Shown piece after piece: positions 48,333-56,551 of a DNA stretch of 64,000 nucleotides (position 1 is the first letter of the stretch; each line of letters begins with the position of its first letter). The stretch comes from Neisseria sp. (GTDB lineage Bacteria > Pseudomonadota > Gammaproteobacteria > Burkholderiales > Neisseriaceae), in contig JAUNTY010000004.1 of the NCBI GenBank assembly GCA_030538415.1, forward strand, positions 19,440 to 83,439, given 5' to 3'. The translations under genes were made by a program, and so were the position numbers. The notes beneath the pieces were generated by a model. The model did no database searches. It saw only the letters and a list, made by a program, of their open reading frames with translations, and was not told where the DNA came from.

Positions 48333-49553
48333 ATGCCGCTGAATGACCGCCAAATAAAAAACGCCAAACCAACCGCAAAGCCTTACAAACTTTCAGACGG
48401 CCATGGCCTGTATTTGCTGATTAGGCCAAACGGCGGCAAATACTGGCGCTTTGATTACGCGCTTGATGGCAAGCGTAAAACGCTGTCAATCGGTGTTTAC
48501 CCCACAATCAGCCTTGTTGAAGCCCGTGAAGCCGCCGAAAAGGCGCGGCGGATGATAGCGGCAGGGGAAAGCCCCAGCGAAGCCAAGCAGACGGCCAAGC
48601 GCGAACGGCAGGCGGCGGTTGCCAACCGTTTCAGCAATCTTGCGAAAGAATGGCATGGCTACCAGCTTGCGAGTTGGACACCCAGCCATGCCGCCAAAGT
48701 GTGGCGGAGCTTTGAAGCCGATATTCTGCCCGCTTTGGGTGAGTATCCGATTACCGAAATCAGCATCAAGCAGGTGCAGGCCGTTGTTGAATCCGTGGCG
48801 GCGCGTGGCGCATTGGATACGGCGGCAACGGTGTTGCAGCGTATCAAGGCCGTGTTCAATTACGCCATACGCACCGAGCGGGCGGAAAATAACCCCGCCG
48901 TTCCGCTAACGGGCTTGATTAAAGTGCCGAAGCAGCAACACCAGCCCGCTTTGCCACAAGCCGAATTACCCGAATTTTACCGCCGCTTGCTGCTGGAAAG
49001 CATCAAACAGCCAACCCGCCTTGCCATGCTGCTGATTATGCTGACCTTTGTTCGAGCGGGGGAATTGCGTAAGGCCGAATGGGCAGATTTTGACTTTGAA
49101 GCGCGTGAATGGCGCATACCCGTCGAAAAGATGAAGATGAAAGCCCCGCATATCGTGCCGCTGGCGGCGTGGCCGTTGGCGCTGCTGGCAGAATTGCGCG
49201 GCCTCACGGGGCATAGCCGCTATCTGTTTCCCGCCGTGGGCAATCCCGACAAGCCGATGAGCGAAAACACGCTAAGCTACCTGACGGGGCGCATGGGCTA
49301 CAGCGGCATTGCCACACCCCACGGATTCCGAAGCCTTGCAACCGATGTTTTGAATGAAAACGGCTTCGCCCCCGATGTTATCGAACGGCAGCTTGCCCAC
49401 ATCGAGCAAAACAAAGTGCGTGCCGCCTACCATCGGACGGAATACCTGCCGCAACGGCATGAAATGATGCAATGGTATAGCGATTTTCTGAAACAGCGTT
49501 ACGATGCCGCCGCTGCAATGCTGGCCGCAGAAAGCGGCGTTAAGGGCGCGTGA
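48333..49553 (+). CDS. Tyrosine integrase (P4 type)
   Basis: A 406-residue site-specific recombinase. The N-terminal arm-binding domain (DUF4102: LNDRQIKNAKPTAKPYKLSD...LYLLIRPNGGKYWRF) occupies residues 1-85, then come the core-binding and catalytic domains. Catalytic residues are Arg in TFVRAGELRKAEW, His-x-x-Arg in TPHGFRSLA, His in RQLAHIEQNKVRAAY, and the nucleophilic Tyr in AAYHRTEYL. It drives integration at the tRNA-Phe 3' end 275 bases away. It is intact, unlike its partner in element 2. Confidence 0.96.
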   Translation: MPLNDRQIKNAKPTAKPYKLSDGHGLYLLIRPNGGKYWRFDYALDGKRKTLSIGVYPTISLVEAREAAEKARRMIAAGESPSEAKQTAKRERQAAVANRFSNLAKEWHGYQLASWTPSHAAKVWRSFEADILPALGEYPITEISIKQVQAVVESVAARGALDTAATVLQRIKAVFNYAIRTERAENNPAVPLTGLIKVPKQQHQPALPQAELPEFYRRLLLESIKQPTRLAMLLIMLTFVRAGELRKAEWADFDFEAREWRIPVEKMKMKAPHIVPLAAWPLALLAELRGLTGHSRYLFPAVGNPDKPMSENTLSYLTGRMGYSGIATPHGFRSLATDVLNENGFAPDVIERQLAHIEQNKVRAAYHRTEYLPQRHEMMQWYSDFLKQRYDAAAAMLAAESGVKGA

Positions 49554-49655
49554 AGCGTTTGGATGGGGCAACCATGCTCACGGCAGCAAACGGGCGCTGT
49601 GGCGCTGTTAGGCCGTCTGAACGCGGGAAAACACCAGCAAAGGAGATGCAAAACC

Positions 49656-49832
49656 ATGTGGAAACTGATTGGGTGGCTTGCAAAGGGCGCTTTAGGCGGC
49701 TTGGCGCTGGCATGGATGCTGCTGCTTTGGATGGCTTTGGGCTGGAAATTTGTAGCAGGGGCGGCGCTGGTGTTGCTGGTGGGCGTGCTGCTGGAACGGT
49801 GTTGGCCGTTTAAGCATTTGCGGGATGGCTGA
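49656..49832 (+). CDS. Small membrane protein behind the integrase
   Basis: A 58-residue protein made of two hydrophobic segments (about residues 13-27 and 30-47). AAAGGAGATGCAAAACC precedes the ATG. A counterpart with similar hydrophobicity lies in the same place in element 2 (59602-59802). No family is recognised; holin-like or regulatory roles are possible. Confidence 0.6.
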   Translation: MWKLIGWLAKGALGGLALAWMLLLWMALGWKFVAGAALVLLVGVLLERCWPFKHLRDG

Positions 49833-49992
49833 ATAAGGTTGCTTATGGTTTACTGCTATATACCACTATTGACAATGTGTAATAGCTTTGGTACATTTTC
49901 TGTAAACTGTGGTTTTTTATATTCTGCATGAATTCAAAAAGCCTGCCGCCGCCTGATTTGGCGGTTTTTTTATATCTGGAATAAGTTTCTAT

Positions 49993-50652
49993 ATGGCTGA
50001 AATTTATATAAAAATGGCTGAATTGGTGAAGCTTGTCGGGCATAAGCGCGGCATGATTTTGCGCATGATGAATAAAAACGATGCGGCAGCCTATGACCCC
50101 AGTTTTCCGCAGCCTGTTCCAATCGGACGTAAGGCGGAGGCGTGGCGCAAAAGTGATATTGACCGTTGGTTGTTTGCGCGGGAAATAGCAGCCATCGAAG
50201 CCAAACATGATGCTTCTTTGCGAGCAGATGAGATTCATCGGCAAAAGCTTCAACAACAGGCCGCAAACGTGGCGGCTTGGCGTGCAAAAAAGAAATTGCA
50301 GGTATTGGATAATGAAATGCGGCGTGATATGCAAGCCGTTGATATGGAAAGGGAAGAAGCGGAGTTTCAGCAGTTGAAAGAGCGTGTCAAAGTAGCAAAA
50401 TACAAGCCGCTTGATTTGCAATATTACATGGATGAAAGTATATATTTAGCGCGTTTTCGGCGGATTGCTGTAATTAAATACGGTAAGAAGCGGCGTTTTC
50501 ACTATGCTATTCGGTTTTTAACGCTTAATCTGCTGTATAACATTGATTTTTATAATGTAAATGAAAATAAGGAAATGGCCGAATTACAATGCAGAAATGA
50601 ATCGGCATTCGGCAGAATGAATGATGACTTTTGCAAAATTTCGATTTTGTAA
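49993..50652 (+). CDS. Coiled-coil protein with AlpA-like N-terminus, cargo slot of element 1
   Basis: This 219-residue protein has no counterpart in element 2. Residues 8-65 resemble an AlpA/excisionase winged helix (AELVKLVGHKRGMILRMMNK...FPQPVPIGRKAEAWRKSDIDRWLFAR). Residues 65-135 are a charged, probably coiled-coil segment. The C-terminal part is basic and aromatic. The DNA is more AT-rich towards the 3' end. It could be a regulator or part of an accessory function. The start could also be 50014. A terminator pair follows. Confidence 0.65.
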   Translation: MAEIYIKMAELVKLVGHKRGMILRMMNKNDAAAYDPSFPQPVPIGRKAEAWRKSDIDRWLFAREIAAIEAKHDASLRADEIHRQKLQQQAANVAAWRAKKKLQVLDNEMRRDMQAVDMEREEAEFQQLKERVKVAKYKPLDLQYYMDESIYLARFRRIAVIKYGKKRRFHYAIRFLTLNLLYNIDFYNVNENKEMAELQCRNESAFGRMNDDFCKISIL

Positions 50653-50672
50653 TCAAATGGTATTTTAAATCA

Positions 50673-50704
50673 GCCTATACGGTTTCCCCGTATGGGCTTT
50701 TTTT
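50673..50704 (+). terminator. Intrinsic terminator before alpA
   Basis: GCCTATACGG-TTTC-CCCGTATGGGC followed by seven T forms a strong hairpin 20 bases after the cargo gene. Confidence 0.8.
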
Positions 50705-50710
50705 GTGTCT

Positions 50711-50733
50711 GCCGCCGTTGGGCGGCTTTTTTT
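50711..50733 (+). terminator. Second hairpin with T run directly before the alpA ribosome site
   Basis: GCCGCC-GTTG-GGCGGC followed by seven T ends three bases before the GGAG that serves alpA. Its position inside the alpA leader suggests attenuation rather than plain termination. Confidence 0.7.
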
Positions 50734-50748
50734 ATGGAGTTTCCTGTT

Positions 50749-51003
50749 ATGGAAAATACCGAAAACCAAGCTGTAAAGATGCTGCGTATCGGGCAGGTGG
50801 TGGAGCGCACGGCCTTATCGAGAGCGGCTATCTATGCAAAGTTGAATCCCCGTGACCCCCGCTTTGACAAGAGCTTTCCGAAAAGCATCAAACTTTCAGG
50901 CAATGCGGTTGCATGGATTGAATCGGAGATAAACGCATGGCTGCAAGCACGAATTGCGGCAAGCCGGGGCGGTGTGAACAGCAATGGGGAGGCCGCCGCA
51001 TGA
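50749..51003 (+). CDS. AlpA-family regulator, element 1
   Basis: An 84-residue winged-helix protein of the phage AlpA family. MLRIGQVVERTALSRAAIYAKLN is the helix-turn-helix, followed by FPKSIKLSGNAVAWIESEINAWLQARI, the family's C-terminal signature. AlpA-type proteins control excision and integrase expression in P4-like elements. GGAG eight bases before the ATG at 50749 decides the start. It overlaps the next gene by 4 bases (ATGA). Confidence 0.9.
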   Translation: MENTENQAVKMLRIGQVVERTALSRAAIYAKLNPRDPRFDKSFPKSIKLSGNAVAWIESEINAWLQARIAASRGGVNSNGEAAA

Positions 51004-51530
51004 AACGCTTAAACGTTTTGATTGCCCGTTATGCCGCGATGGCGGACGGGATGCCGTATGTGCGTGCAGGTGGCGGCCTGATTCGGGATGGCGGCTCAAG
51101 CCGCCTTTTGCGGTTTTGGGCAAATGCCTGCGGTGATTTGCCGTTTGAAATTGATTTGATGGAAGAGCGCGGCGCGGCTTCGGTGGGCTATGCGCGGGAA
51201 TCGCTGTTTATCAAGGCAGACGGCGCATCGGCAAACTGCATCGGCTTTTTGGCAGATGGTACGTTTGCAACGGAGGCGGCGCAATTGGGTGTTGTCAGCC
51301 GTGTGGCGGCGTTGATGTTGCGGAGCCGTGAAGAGTTGGCCGCGATGCCGTGGGCGCAATTTGAAGCGCTGGCGGTAGAGATGACGCAAAAGGGCGTAAC
51401 GCTGCTGCGGGATGGCTGGTGTGAGCAGACGGGCATTGCAGATAAAGCGTTTGCGGCGCATTTCGAAGAGGTGGCCGAATGCCTGAAGTTCAAGCGCCCC
51501 GCGTTGGCCGATGGCGGCATTGTGCAATGA
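51000..51530 (+). CDS. Unknown protein coupled to AlpA, element 1
   Basis: A 176-residue soluble protein with no recognised domain. It starts within the alpA stop (ATGA), so translation is coupled. Element 2 has an unrelated 70-residue gene in the same place, which marks a second variable slot. Predicted mixed alpha/beta; no signal peptide or membrane segment. Confidence 0.65.
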   Translation: MKRLNVLIARYAAMADGMPYVRAGGGLIRDGGSSRLLRFWANACGDLPFEIDLMEERGAASVGYARESLFIKADGASANCIGFLADGTFATEAAQLGVVSRVAALMLRSREELAAMPWAQFEALAVEMTQKGVTLLRDGWCEQTGIADKAFAAHFEEVAECLKFKRPALADGGIVQ

Positions 51531-51761
51531 AACGAAACCGCCAAGCTTTGGCGGCTTGGCGGTGAATCCCCCTTGCGGCGGCTATGGGGATGGAAAGGAA
51601 AAACCATGTTATCACAAATCATACATTTTCAACAGCTTATCGGCTTTTATGCGCCATTTTCAGACGGCCTTTTGCCCCGCCGTTGCCGTGGCCTGTTTGG
51701 CAGGCTTGACGGGCAGGCTGTGCGGGTGCAAAATAAACCCGTTGCATTCAATCATGCAGCA

Positions 51762-51953
51762 GGGTTTGACAGCCCTAATACAGTTCGGCAGACAAGCCGC
51801 CATTATCCTTTATTGGGCGGCGTTGTTACGTCTGCATTCCCTTGTTGTACCTTTCCTACGGGGAACAGGGGAACGGGAGGCCTTGCGCCTGCACGTTCGA
51901 ACTGCGTGTCTGTCAACCCGTTCCTTTTGTTTCCCGCCCACACGTTTGACAGC
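51762..51953 (+). ncRNA. Candidate P4 CI / C4-like antisense immunity RNA region, element 1
   Basis: Two target-like motifs, GGGTTTGACAGCCC (51762-51775) and GTTTGACAGC (51944-51953), flank CTGTCAACCC (51910-51919), which is complementary to both. Between them are nested stems: GCAGAC/GTCTGC (51788-51793 / 51830-51835) enclosing GCCGCC/GGCGGC (51796-51801 / 51816-51821), TTCCCTTGTT/AACAGGGGAA, and ACGGG/CCCGT (51873-51877 / 51917-51921). The copy in element 2 keeps all of these, with ACGGG/CCCGT changed to GCGGG/CCCGC. The reading frame is not conserved between copies. This matches the seqA-seqB-seqC layout of the phage P4 immunity RNA. The mature RNA would lie within about 51780-51925. Expression is not shown. 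Confidence 0.6.
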
Positions 51954-51995
51954 GTAACGGCGGGGTGTAAAAACCAGTTTGAAAAGGTACACATC

Positions 51996-52187
51996 ATGAC
52001 CCAAATCCGTAAGGGCTATTCACGCCCGTTAATTTCCCGAAAAATCCGTTCATTCGACACCTTGGCAGAAGCAGGCCGTTTTATTGACCGCTTAACTGCC
52101 GCCAACCGCCATGATTATGCGTTCAACATCGTGCAGCAGGATGGCCGTTGGGCGGTGTGCAGCGTGATTGCAGGAGGTGTGCAATGA
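51996..52187 (+). CDS. Conserved 63-residue protein, element 1
   Basis: MTQIRKGYSRPLISRKIRSF opens a 63-residue basic protein that is over 75 percent identical by eye to the protein at 61656 in element 2, and here the reading frame is conserved. AAAAGG lies ten bases before the ATG. The longer open frame that starts at 51606 runs through the structured RNA region and is probably not translated as one protein. The next gene starts in its stop codon. Confidence 0.7.
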   Translation: MTQIRKGYSRPLISRKIRSFDTLAEAGRFIDRLTAANRHDYAFNIVQQDGRWAVCSVIAGGVQ

Positions 52188-52522
52188 ATACCCCTGAACA
52201 CACTATCCCGACACGCTTTTATCACGGTTTGCCGCAAATTCTCGATATGTTTACCGATATTGCGCTGCAAGACGGATTCGATGCACGCACATCTGGTTAT
52301 ATCCGCTCTTGCGCCGAAGCCGCTACGGTGTCGTTGTCGGATATTTCCGAAACGCTGGCCTTGCTGGCGATGGTAAACCGCCATTATGTGCCGCCATCAA
52401 GTCAAGTCGATTTGGATAAGGTAAGCATTGCTTTGCAGGAAATAACGTTGCTGAATGCGGGCTTGTTGCCGCTGCTGACGGAGATTGCGGGCAGTTGCGG
52501 CCATGCAAGCGGAAAGGGGTAA
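52184..52522 (+). CDS. Unknown 112-residue protein, element 1
   Basis: A helical, acidic protein with a strong AGGAGGTG ribosome site and ATGA overlap with the gene before it. No known domain. The position corresponds to the 176-residue gene at 61844 in element 2, but the sequences share no obvious similarity, so this slot also varies. Confidence 0.65.
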   Translation: MNTPEHTIPTRFYHGLPQILDMFTDIALQDGFDARTSGYIRSCAEAATVSLSDISETLALLAMVNRHYVPPSSQVDLDKVSIALQEITLLNAGLLPLLTEIAGSCGHASGKG

Positions 52523-52525
52523 GCC

Positions 52526-52759
52526 ATGAATCACGCCCTTTTGTATATCACCCCCCATCACGTTCACCAATCCGCCGCCGCTGCGTTTGGCGCATTGCAG
52601 GCGCTGCATTCGGCGTTTCCGCGCGTGCGTTTCGGCATGGTGTATGACGCACCGCGCTGGCTGGTGTTTCGTGTGCATGAACAACACCAGCAGGGCGCGG
52701 CCTTGCCCGAATGTGTTTCAGACGGCCTTTCAGACGGCCTAGCAGAGGTATCAGCATGA
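52526..52759 (+). CDS. Conserved small protein (YITPHH family), element 1
   Basis: A 77-residue protein with MNHALLYITPHH at the start and VRFGMVYDAPRWLVFRVHEQ near the centre. The element 2 protein at 62371 shares most of these residues. An uptake sequence is read in frame twice near the C-terminus (SDGLSDGLAE). No known family. Four-base overlap with the next gene. Confidence 0.7.
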   Translation: MNHALLYITPHHVHQSAAAAFGALQALHSAFPRVRFGMVYDAPRWLVFRVHEQHQQGAALPECVSDGLSDGLAEVSA

Positions 52760-52962
52760 ATCGGAATCTGACAATCCGTCCTTGGCAGCCCGTGGCAAGC
52801 CTTGAGGAAGTGGCGGCAATGGTTGAGAAGCTGAATATGCGCCCGTTTTGCGGCAGGCTGGCCGTAATCCAGCAATCGGATGGCCGCTGGTATGTGGCAA
52901 CCATCGTAACAGATACGGCAGAAGCGCCAAAACAGCGTTTTAAGCGCGTTTCGTGCCGTTAG
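52756..52962 (+). CDS. Conserved small protein (IRPWQPVASLEEV family), element 1
   Basis: A 68-residue protein (LTIRPWQPVASLEEVAAMVE, then GRLAVIQQSDGRWYVATIV) closely similar to 62592-62804 in element 2. Starts in the stop of the previous gene (ATGA). Ends 111 bases before the primase. The strand-rich tail resembles a small beta domain; function unknown. Confidence 0.7.
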   Translation: MNRNLTIRPWQPVASLEEVAAMVEKLNMRPFCGRLAVIQQSDGRWYVATIVTDTAEAPKQRFKRVSCR

Positions 52963-53073
52963 GCCATCTACCCCTTATCGAATCATTCAAACCCCGTTAA
53001 AACGCAAATTTGACTACCTAGCGTGAATAAATGCGCTTAGGCGGGGTTGTTGCAGCCTTAGGAAAGGCAAAAT

Positions 53074-54153
53074 ATGAATCATCAATCTGAAAATCACCCC
53101 AATCAGCCCCGTTATCGGCTGAATGACGTTAAGGCTGCGGCGCGTGGCCGCTGGCCTGAAATCCTGCAAGCGCTTGGCGTGCCTGCGGCTTTAACCAACA
53201 CCCAAAAACACCAGCCATGCCCAGCTTGCGGCGGGCGTGACCGTTTCCGCTTCACCGACCACAAACAGGGTGGCGGATTTATTTGCAACCATTGCACACC
53301 TGAAGGCGGCAGCGGCTTTGATTTGCTGATGCTGGTGTATGGCTACACGTTTGCCGAAGCGGTGAGGGCGGTGGCCGTGGTGGTGGGCTTGGATGGCGGC
53401 CAAATCGCCCCTGCGGTGGCAAGAGCCGCGCCGAAGCGGGATAGCGCGGCAGACGATAAAGCACGGCGTGACCGCTTGGCGAAGCTGTGGGCGGAATGCG
53501 TGCCGTGGGATTCTGCCCCCGATATTGCCGATTACCTGCACGGGCGCGGCATTCCGTTGCCTGAACGCCTGCCCGTATCGGATGCGCTGCGGTTTCACAA
53601 GCGGCTTGCCTATTGGCATAACGGGCGCGTTATCGGCCATTTCCCCGCTATGGTGGCCGCATTCCAAAGCCAAGACGGCAAACCGCAAGGCTTGCACATC
53701 ACCTATTTTCAGACGGCCTATAACGATTTGCCCGTAAAAGCCATGCTGTATGACCCGCAAAGCCGCGAACGCCTGCCCGCCAAGAAAATGCGGAGTGCCG
53801 CCGCTGGCAGCCTGACGGGTGCGGCGATACGGCTGTTTGCCGCCGATGGCGGCGTGTTGGGCGTGTGTGAGGGCATAGAAACGGCTTTTGCGGCGCGGTA
53901 TGTGTCGGGCGTGCCGATGTGGGCATGTGGGAGCGCCCACGGCATTGAATCGCTGGTGTTGCCTGACGGTATCCGTGAATTAATCGTAATCGCTGATAAC
54001 GATGCCAACCAAACGGGCTTGAAAGCGGCAAGGGCGTTGCAGCGGCGCTATATGCGGCAATTGGATTCATTCAAAATTTGGCAGCCCGATAGTACGGGCG
54101 CGGATGCGCTGGATGTGTTGGCGGCAAATATTCAGAAAGGAGCGGCGGCATGA
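53074..54153 (+). CDS. CHC2 zinc-finger / Toprim primase, element 1
   Basis: This 359-residue protein resembles the primase part of phage P4 alpha. The zinc finger CPACGGRDRFRF...FICNHC (residues ~50-75) binds template DNA, and the Toprim domain has GVCEGIETAFAARY and LIVIADNDANQTGLKAA (catalytic Glu and DxD). The C-terminus is complete here (IQKGAAA), and the next gene, a helicase, overlaps by 4 bases. It should prime replication of the excised element from the iteron origin downstream. Confidence 0.93.
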   Translation: MNHQSENHPNQPRYRLNDVKAAARGRWPEILQALGVPAALTNTQKHQPCPACGGRDRFRFTDHKQGGGFICNHCTPEGGSGFDLLMLVYGYTFAEAVRAVAVVVGLDGGQIAPAVARAAPKRDSAADDKARRDRLAKLWAECVPWDSAPDIADYLHGRGIPLPERLPVSDALRFHKRLAYWHNGRVIGHFPAMVAAFQSQDGKPQGLHITYFQTAYNDLPVKAMLYDPQSRERLPAKKMRSAAAGSLTGAAIRLFAADGGVLGVCEGIETAFAARYVSGVPMWACGSAHGIESLVLPDGIRELIVIADNDANQTGLKAARALQRRYMRQLDSFKIWQPDSTGADALDVLAANIQKGAAA

Positions 54154-56081
54154 GCGAGAACACGCAAAACCCGCCTGTAAACGGCGAAAACAAAGCGCCA
54201 AAGGGGCGCATGAAGCTGGTTAAGGGCAACACCAGCCGCCAAGGCAAAAACGCGCCTGAAAGCGATTTTGAGGCCTTGCAGAATATTCAGGACGCGGCAG
54301 ATACGCCGATTCTGCCGTATTACGAAACCCGCAAGCCGAATAAAGACGGTGTGGCGGGGGTGTTTTACATCGGCGTGGCCACCACGCGCGAGGGCGATTT
54401 TTACCATCTGCCGCCGCTGCATATCAGCGATTACATCGGCTTGATCGGGCGTGGCGCGGGTGATGATGAGCGCGAACACCGCATTATTGAATACTACCGC
54501 CATGGCGAAAAGCAGCCGCAACACGCCGCCTTGCCGCTGGAAATTGTCGGAACGCCTGCGGGATGGGCAGTCTTGCGCAGTTGGGGCATAGGTGTGAAAT
54601 CAGGCGGCAAGGCGATGGGCGCGCTGGCGGATTACCTGCAATGGGAGGGCGATAAAACCGAATGGCAGATTGCCAACCGTGGCGGCTGGCTGAATGACGA
54701 TTGCGCGGGCTATGTGTTGCCCAGCGGTGAGATTATCGGCCAAGCGGGCGGCAGGGTGATTTACAACGGCGACACCAGCAAGAAGAGCGCTTACAGCGTA
54801 TCGGGCAGCCTTGAAACATGGCAGGCCGAAATTGCCGCTTATGCAGCGGGCAACAGCCGCCTGTTGCTGGCTTTGGGGGCGGCCTTTGCCGCGCCGCTGC
54901 TGGCGCCGATGAAGCTGGAAAACGGCGGTTTCCATCTGTTTCACGCTTCCAGCGGCGGCAAGACGACAACGGCCATGCTGGCGCTTTCGGTGTATGGCCG
55001 CCCCGATAAGCTGAAAAACACTTGGAAAGCCACCGCGTTGGCGATTGACAACGTGGCGGCGGCCACTTCAGACGGCTTTATGCTGCTGGATGAGATTTCA
55101 CAAGCGCGGGGGCAGGATGTAAGCAGTGTGGCGTATTCGTTGTTCAACGGCGTGGGCAAGCTGCAAGGCGCGAAGCAGGGCGGTAACCGTGAACGGCTGG
55201 AATGGCGCGTGCTTTTGTTGTCAACGGGGGAATTTCCCGTTTCGCAATACATGAAACAGGCTGGTTATGAGTGGAACGCTGGCCAAAACGTGCGTTTGCC
55301 GTCTATCCCCGCCGATGCGGGCAAAGGTTTCCGCGTGTTCGATACCCTGCACGGCTTTTCAGACGGCGCGGCATTTGCCGAAATGCTGGAAGAAAACGCC
55401 AAACACCATTACGGCCATGCAGGCCGCGCGTGGGTGGAAAAGCTGGCCGATGCCATGCGGCAAAACAGGCTGGCGCTAATCGGCAGGATAAACGGCCATT
55501 GTGACGCATTCCGTGCCTGCCTGCCCGCTGAATTGGATGGGCAGCCCGCCCGTGTGGCCAAACGCTTTGCTTTGGCCGCTGCTGCGCTTGAGCTTGCCGC
55601 CGAATGGGGCATTACGGGCTTGGCGGCTGGTGTGGGCGCTGCTGGTGTGCAAGCCTGCTTTCATGCGTGGTATGAGCGGGAGGGCAAGGGCAACCAAGAG
55701 GAACGCACCATCTTACAGCGGACGGCGGATTACTTGCAGGCTAAGGGCAATTCTGAAATGTTTGTTTCATTGGATAATATCGGCATGGGCGGCGTTGCCC
55801 AAACGAGCCGCTACCATGCGGGCTATTCCGAATTTGTGGCTTCCCGCAATATCCAAGTTTTTTACATCACCAGCCAAGCGTTTGAAACCGATATTTGCGG
55901 CGGTTTTGACAAGGATTTTGTGTGTGAGGTGTTGCATAAGGCAGGCTGGTTGAAGCGAAGCCCCGCGCGGTGGACAAAACAGCTTAAGCGTTCAGGAATA
56001 AGCACGGGCTGGTATTACGTTTTGGAGGGCAATTTGCCGCCATCGGAGCGGGGGCAGCTTGACGCCGCCGATGACGATTAA
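54150..56081 (+). CDS. DUF927 helicase-like ATPase, element 1
   Basis: A 643-residue protein of the DUF927 family, which accompanies Toprim primases in satellites and plasmids. The P-loop FHASSGGKTTTAML is near residue 270 and Walker B is GFMLLDEISQARG near residue 310. A downstream arginine-rich sensor region follows. The C-terminal ~130 residues contain a likely winged helix. The N-terminal ~60 residues are basic and unstructured. It is coupled to the primase (ATGA) and lies directly before the origin, so it probably unwinds it. Confidence 0.92.
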   Translation: MSENTQNPPVNGENKAPKGRMKLVKGNTSRQGKNAPESDFEALQNIQDAADTPILPYYETRKPNKDGVAGVFYIGVATTREGDFYHLPPLHISDYIGLIGRGAGDDEREHRIIEYYRHGEKQPQHAALPLEIVGTPAGWAVLRSWGIGVKSGGKAMGALADYLQWEGDKTEWQIANRGGWLNDDCAGYVLPSGEIIGQAGGRVIYNGDTSKKSAYSVSGSLETWQAEIAAYAAGNSRLLLALGAAFAAPLLAPMKLENGGFHLFHASSGGKTTTAMLALSVYGRPDKLKNTWKATALAIDNVAAATSDGFMLLDEISQARGQDVSSVAYSLFNGVGKLQGAKQGGNRERLEWRVLLLSTGEFPVSQYMKQAGYEWNAGQNVRLPSIPADAGKGFRVFDTLHGFSDGAAFAEMLEENAKHHYGHAGRAWVEKLADAMRQNRLALIGRINGHCDAFRACLPAELDGQPARVAKRFALAAAALELAAEWGITGLAAGVGAAGVQACFHAWYEREGKGNQEERTILQRTADYLQAKGNSEMFVSLDNIGMGGVAQTSRYHAGYSEFVASRNIQVFYITSQAFETDICGGFDKDFVCEVLHKAGWLKRSPARWTKQLKRSGISTGWYYVLEGNLPPSERGQLDAADDD

Positions 56082-56551
56082 AAAACATTTTCCATCACGC
56101 GCGCGTGAAAATCGTGGTTACCGTGGTTACTCTTATATAACTTGTTATTTTATATTGATTTTTTAGATAAAAGGCTTGGTTACTTTGCTGGTTACCGTGT
56201 GGTTACTGTGGTTACCCTAAATGAATAGTTATTTTTAACAATTCTATTTTTATTTGTTAAACAAAGGCTTATCATGGTAACCACGGTTTTATTATTGTAA
56301 ATCAAATGGTTAGATAGTGTGTAACCATGCAAAACAGCCTGAAAACGCCTGAAATAGCCTTGTTTTTCTTTTAAATCAACTATTTAATGTGGTAACCACG
56401 ATTTTATTTTGTTAAATCAATTAGTTAATTCAAAAGTAACCAAGCGGTAACCACGATTTTTAGCGATTTATCCTTTAAAATCAACGAAGTAACCAAAGTA
56501 ACCACGTTTTTGAGGGTGTGTTATATATATTTTGTAAAAAAGGTGTTTTAA
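56082..56551. other. Iteron-rich replication origin candidate, element 1
   Basis: This 470-base AT-rich region has no genes but thirteen copies of GGTTAC or its complement (56113-56505). The first six (56115-56215) all read GGTTAC; the last seven (56276-56505) all read GTAACC. AT-rich stretches lie between and beside the blocks. Many copies extend to GTGGTTACC. Two oppositely oriented iteron blocks after the primase-helicase genes resemble the ori/crr arrangement of phage P4, though the iteron sequence differs. Confidence 0.75.

Noticed and set aside
51606..52187. A single ~193-residue protein spanning the structured region and the 63-residue gene (likewise 61299-61847)
   Set aside because: The reading phase changes between the two element copies across the GC-rich stems, while the 63-residue part keeps its frame. 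Two separate features explain the data better. It is not excluded that databases list the long form.
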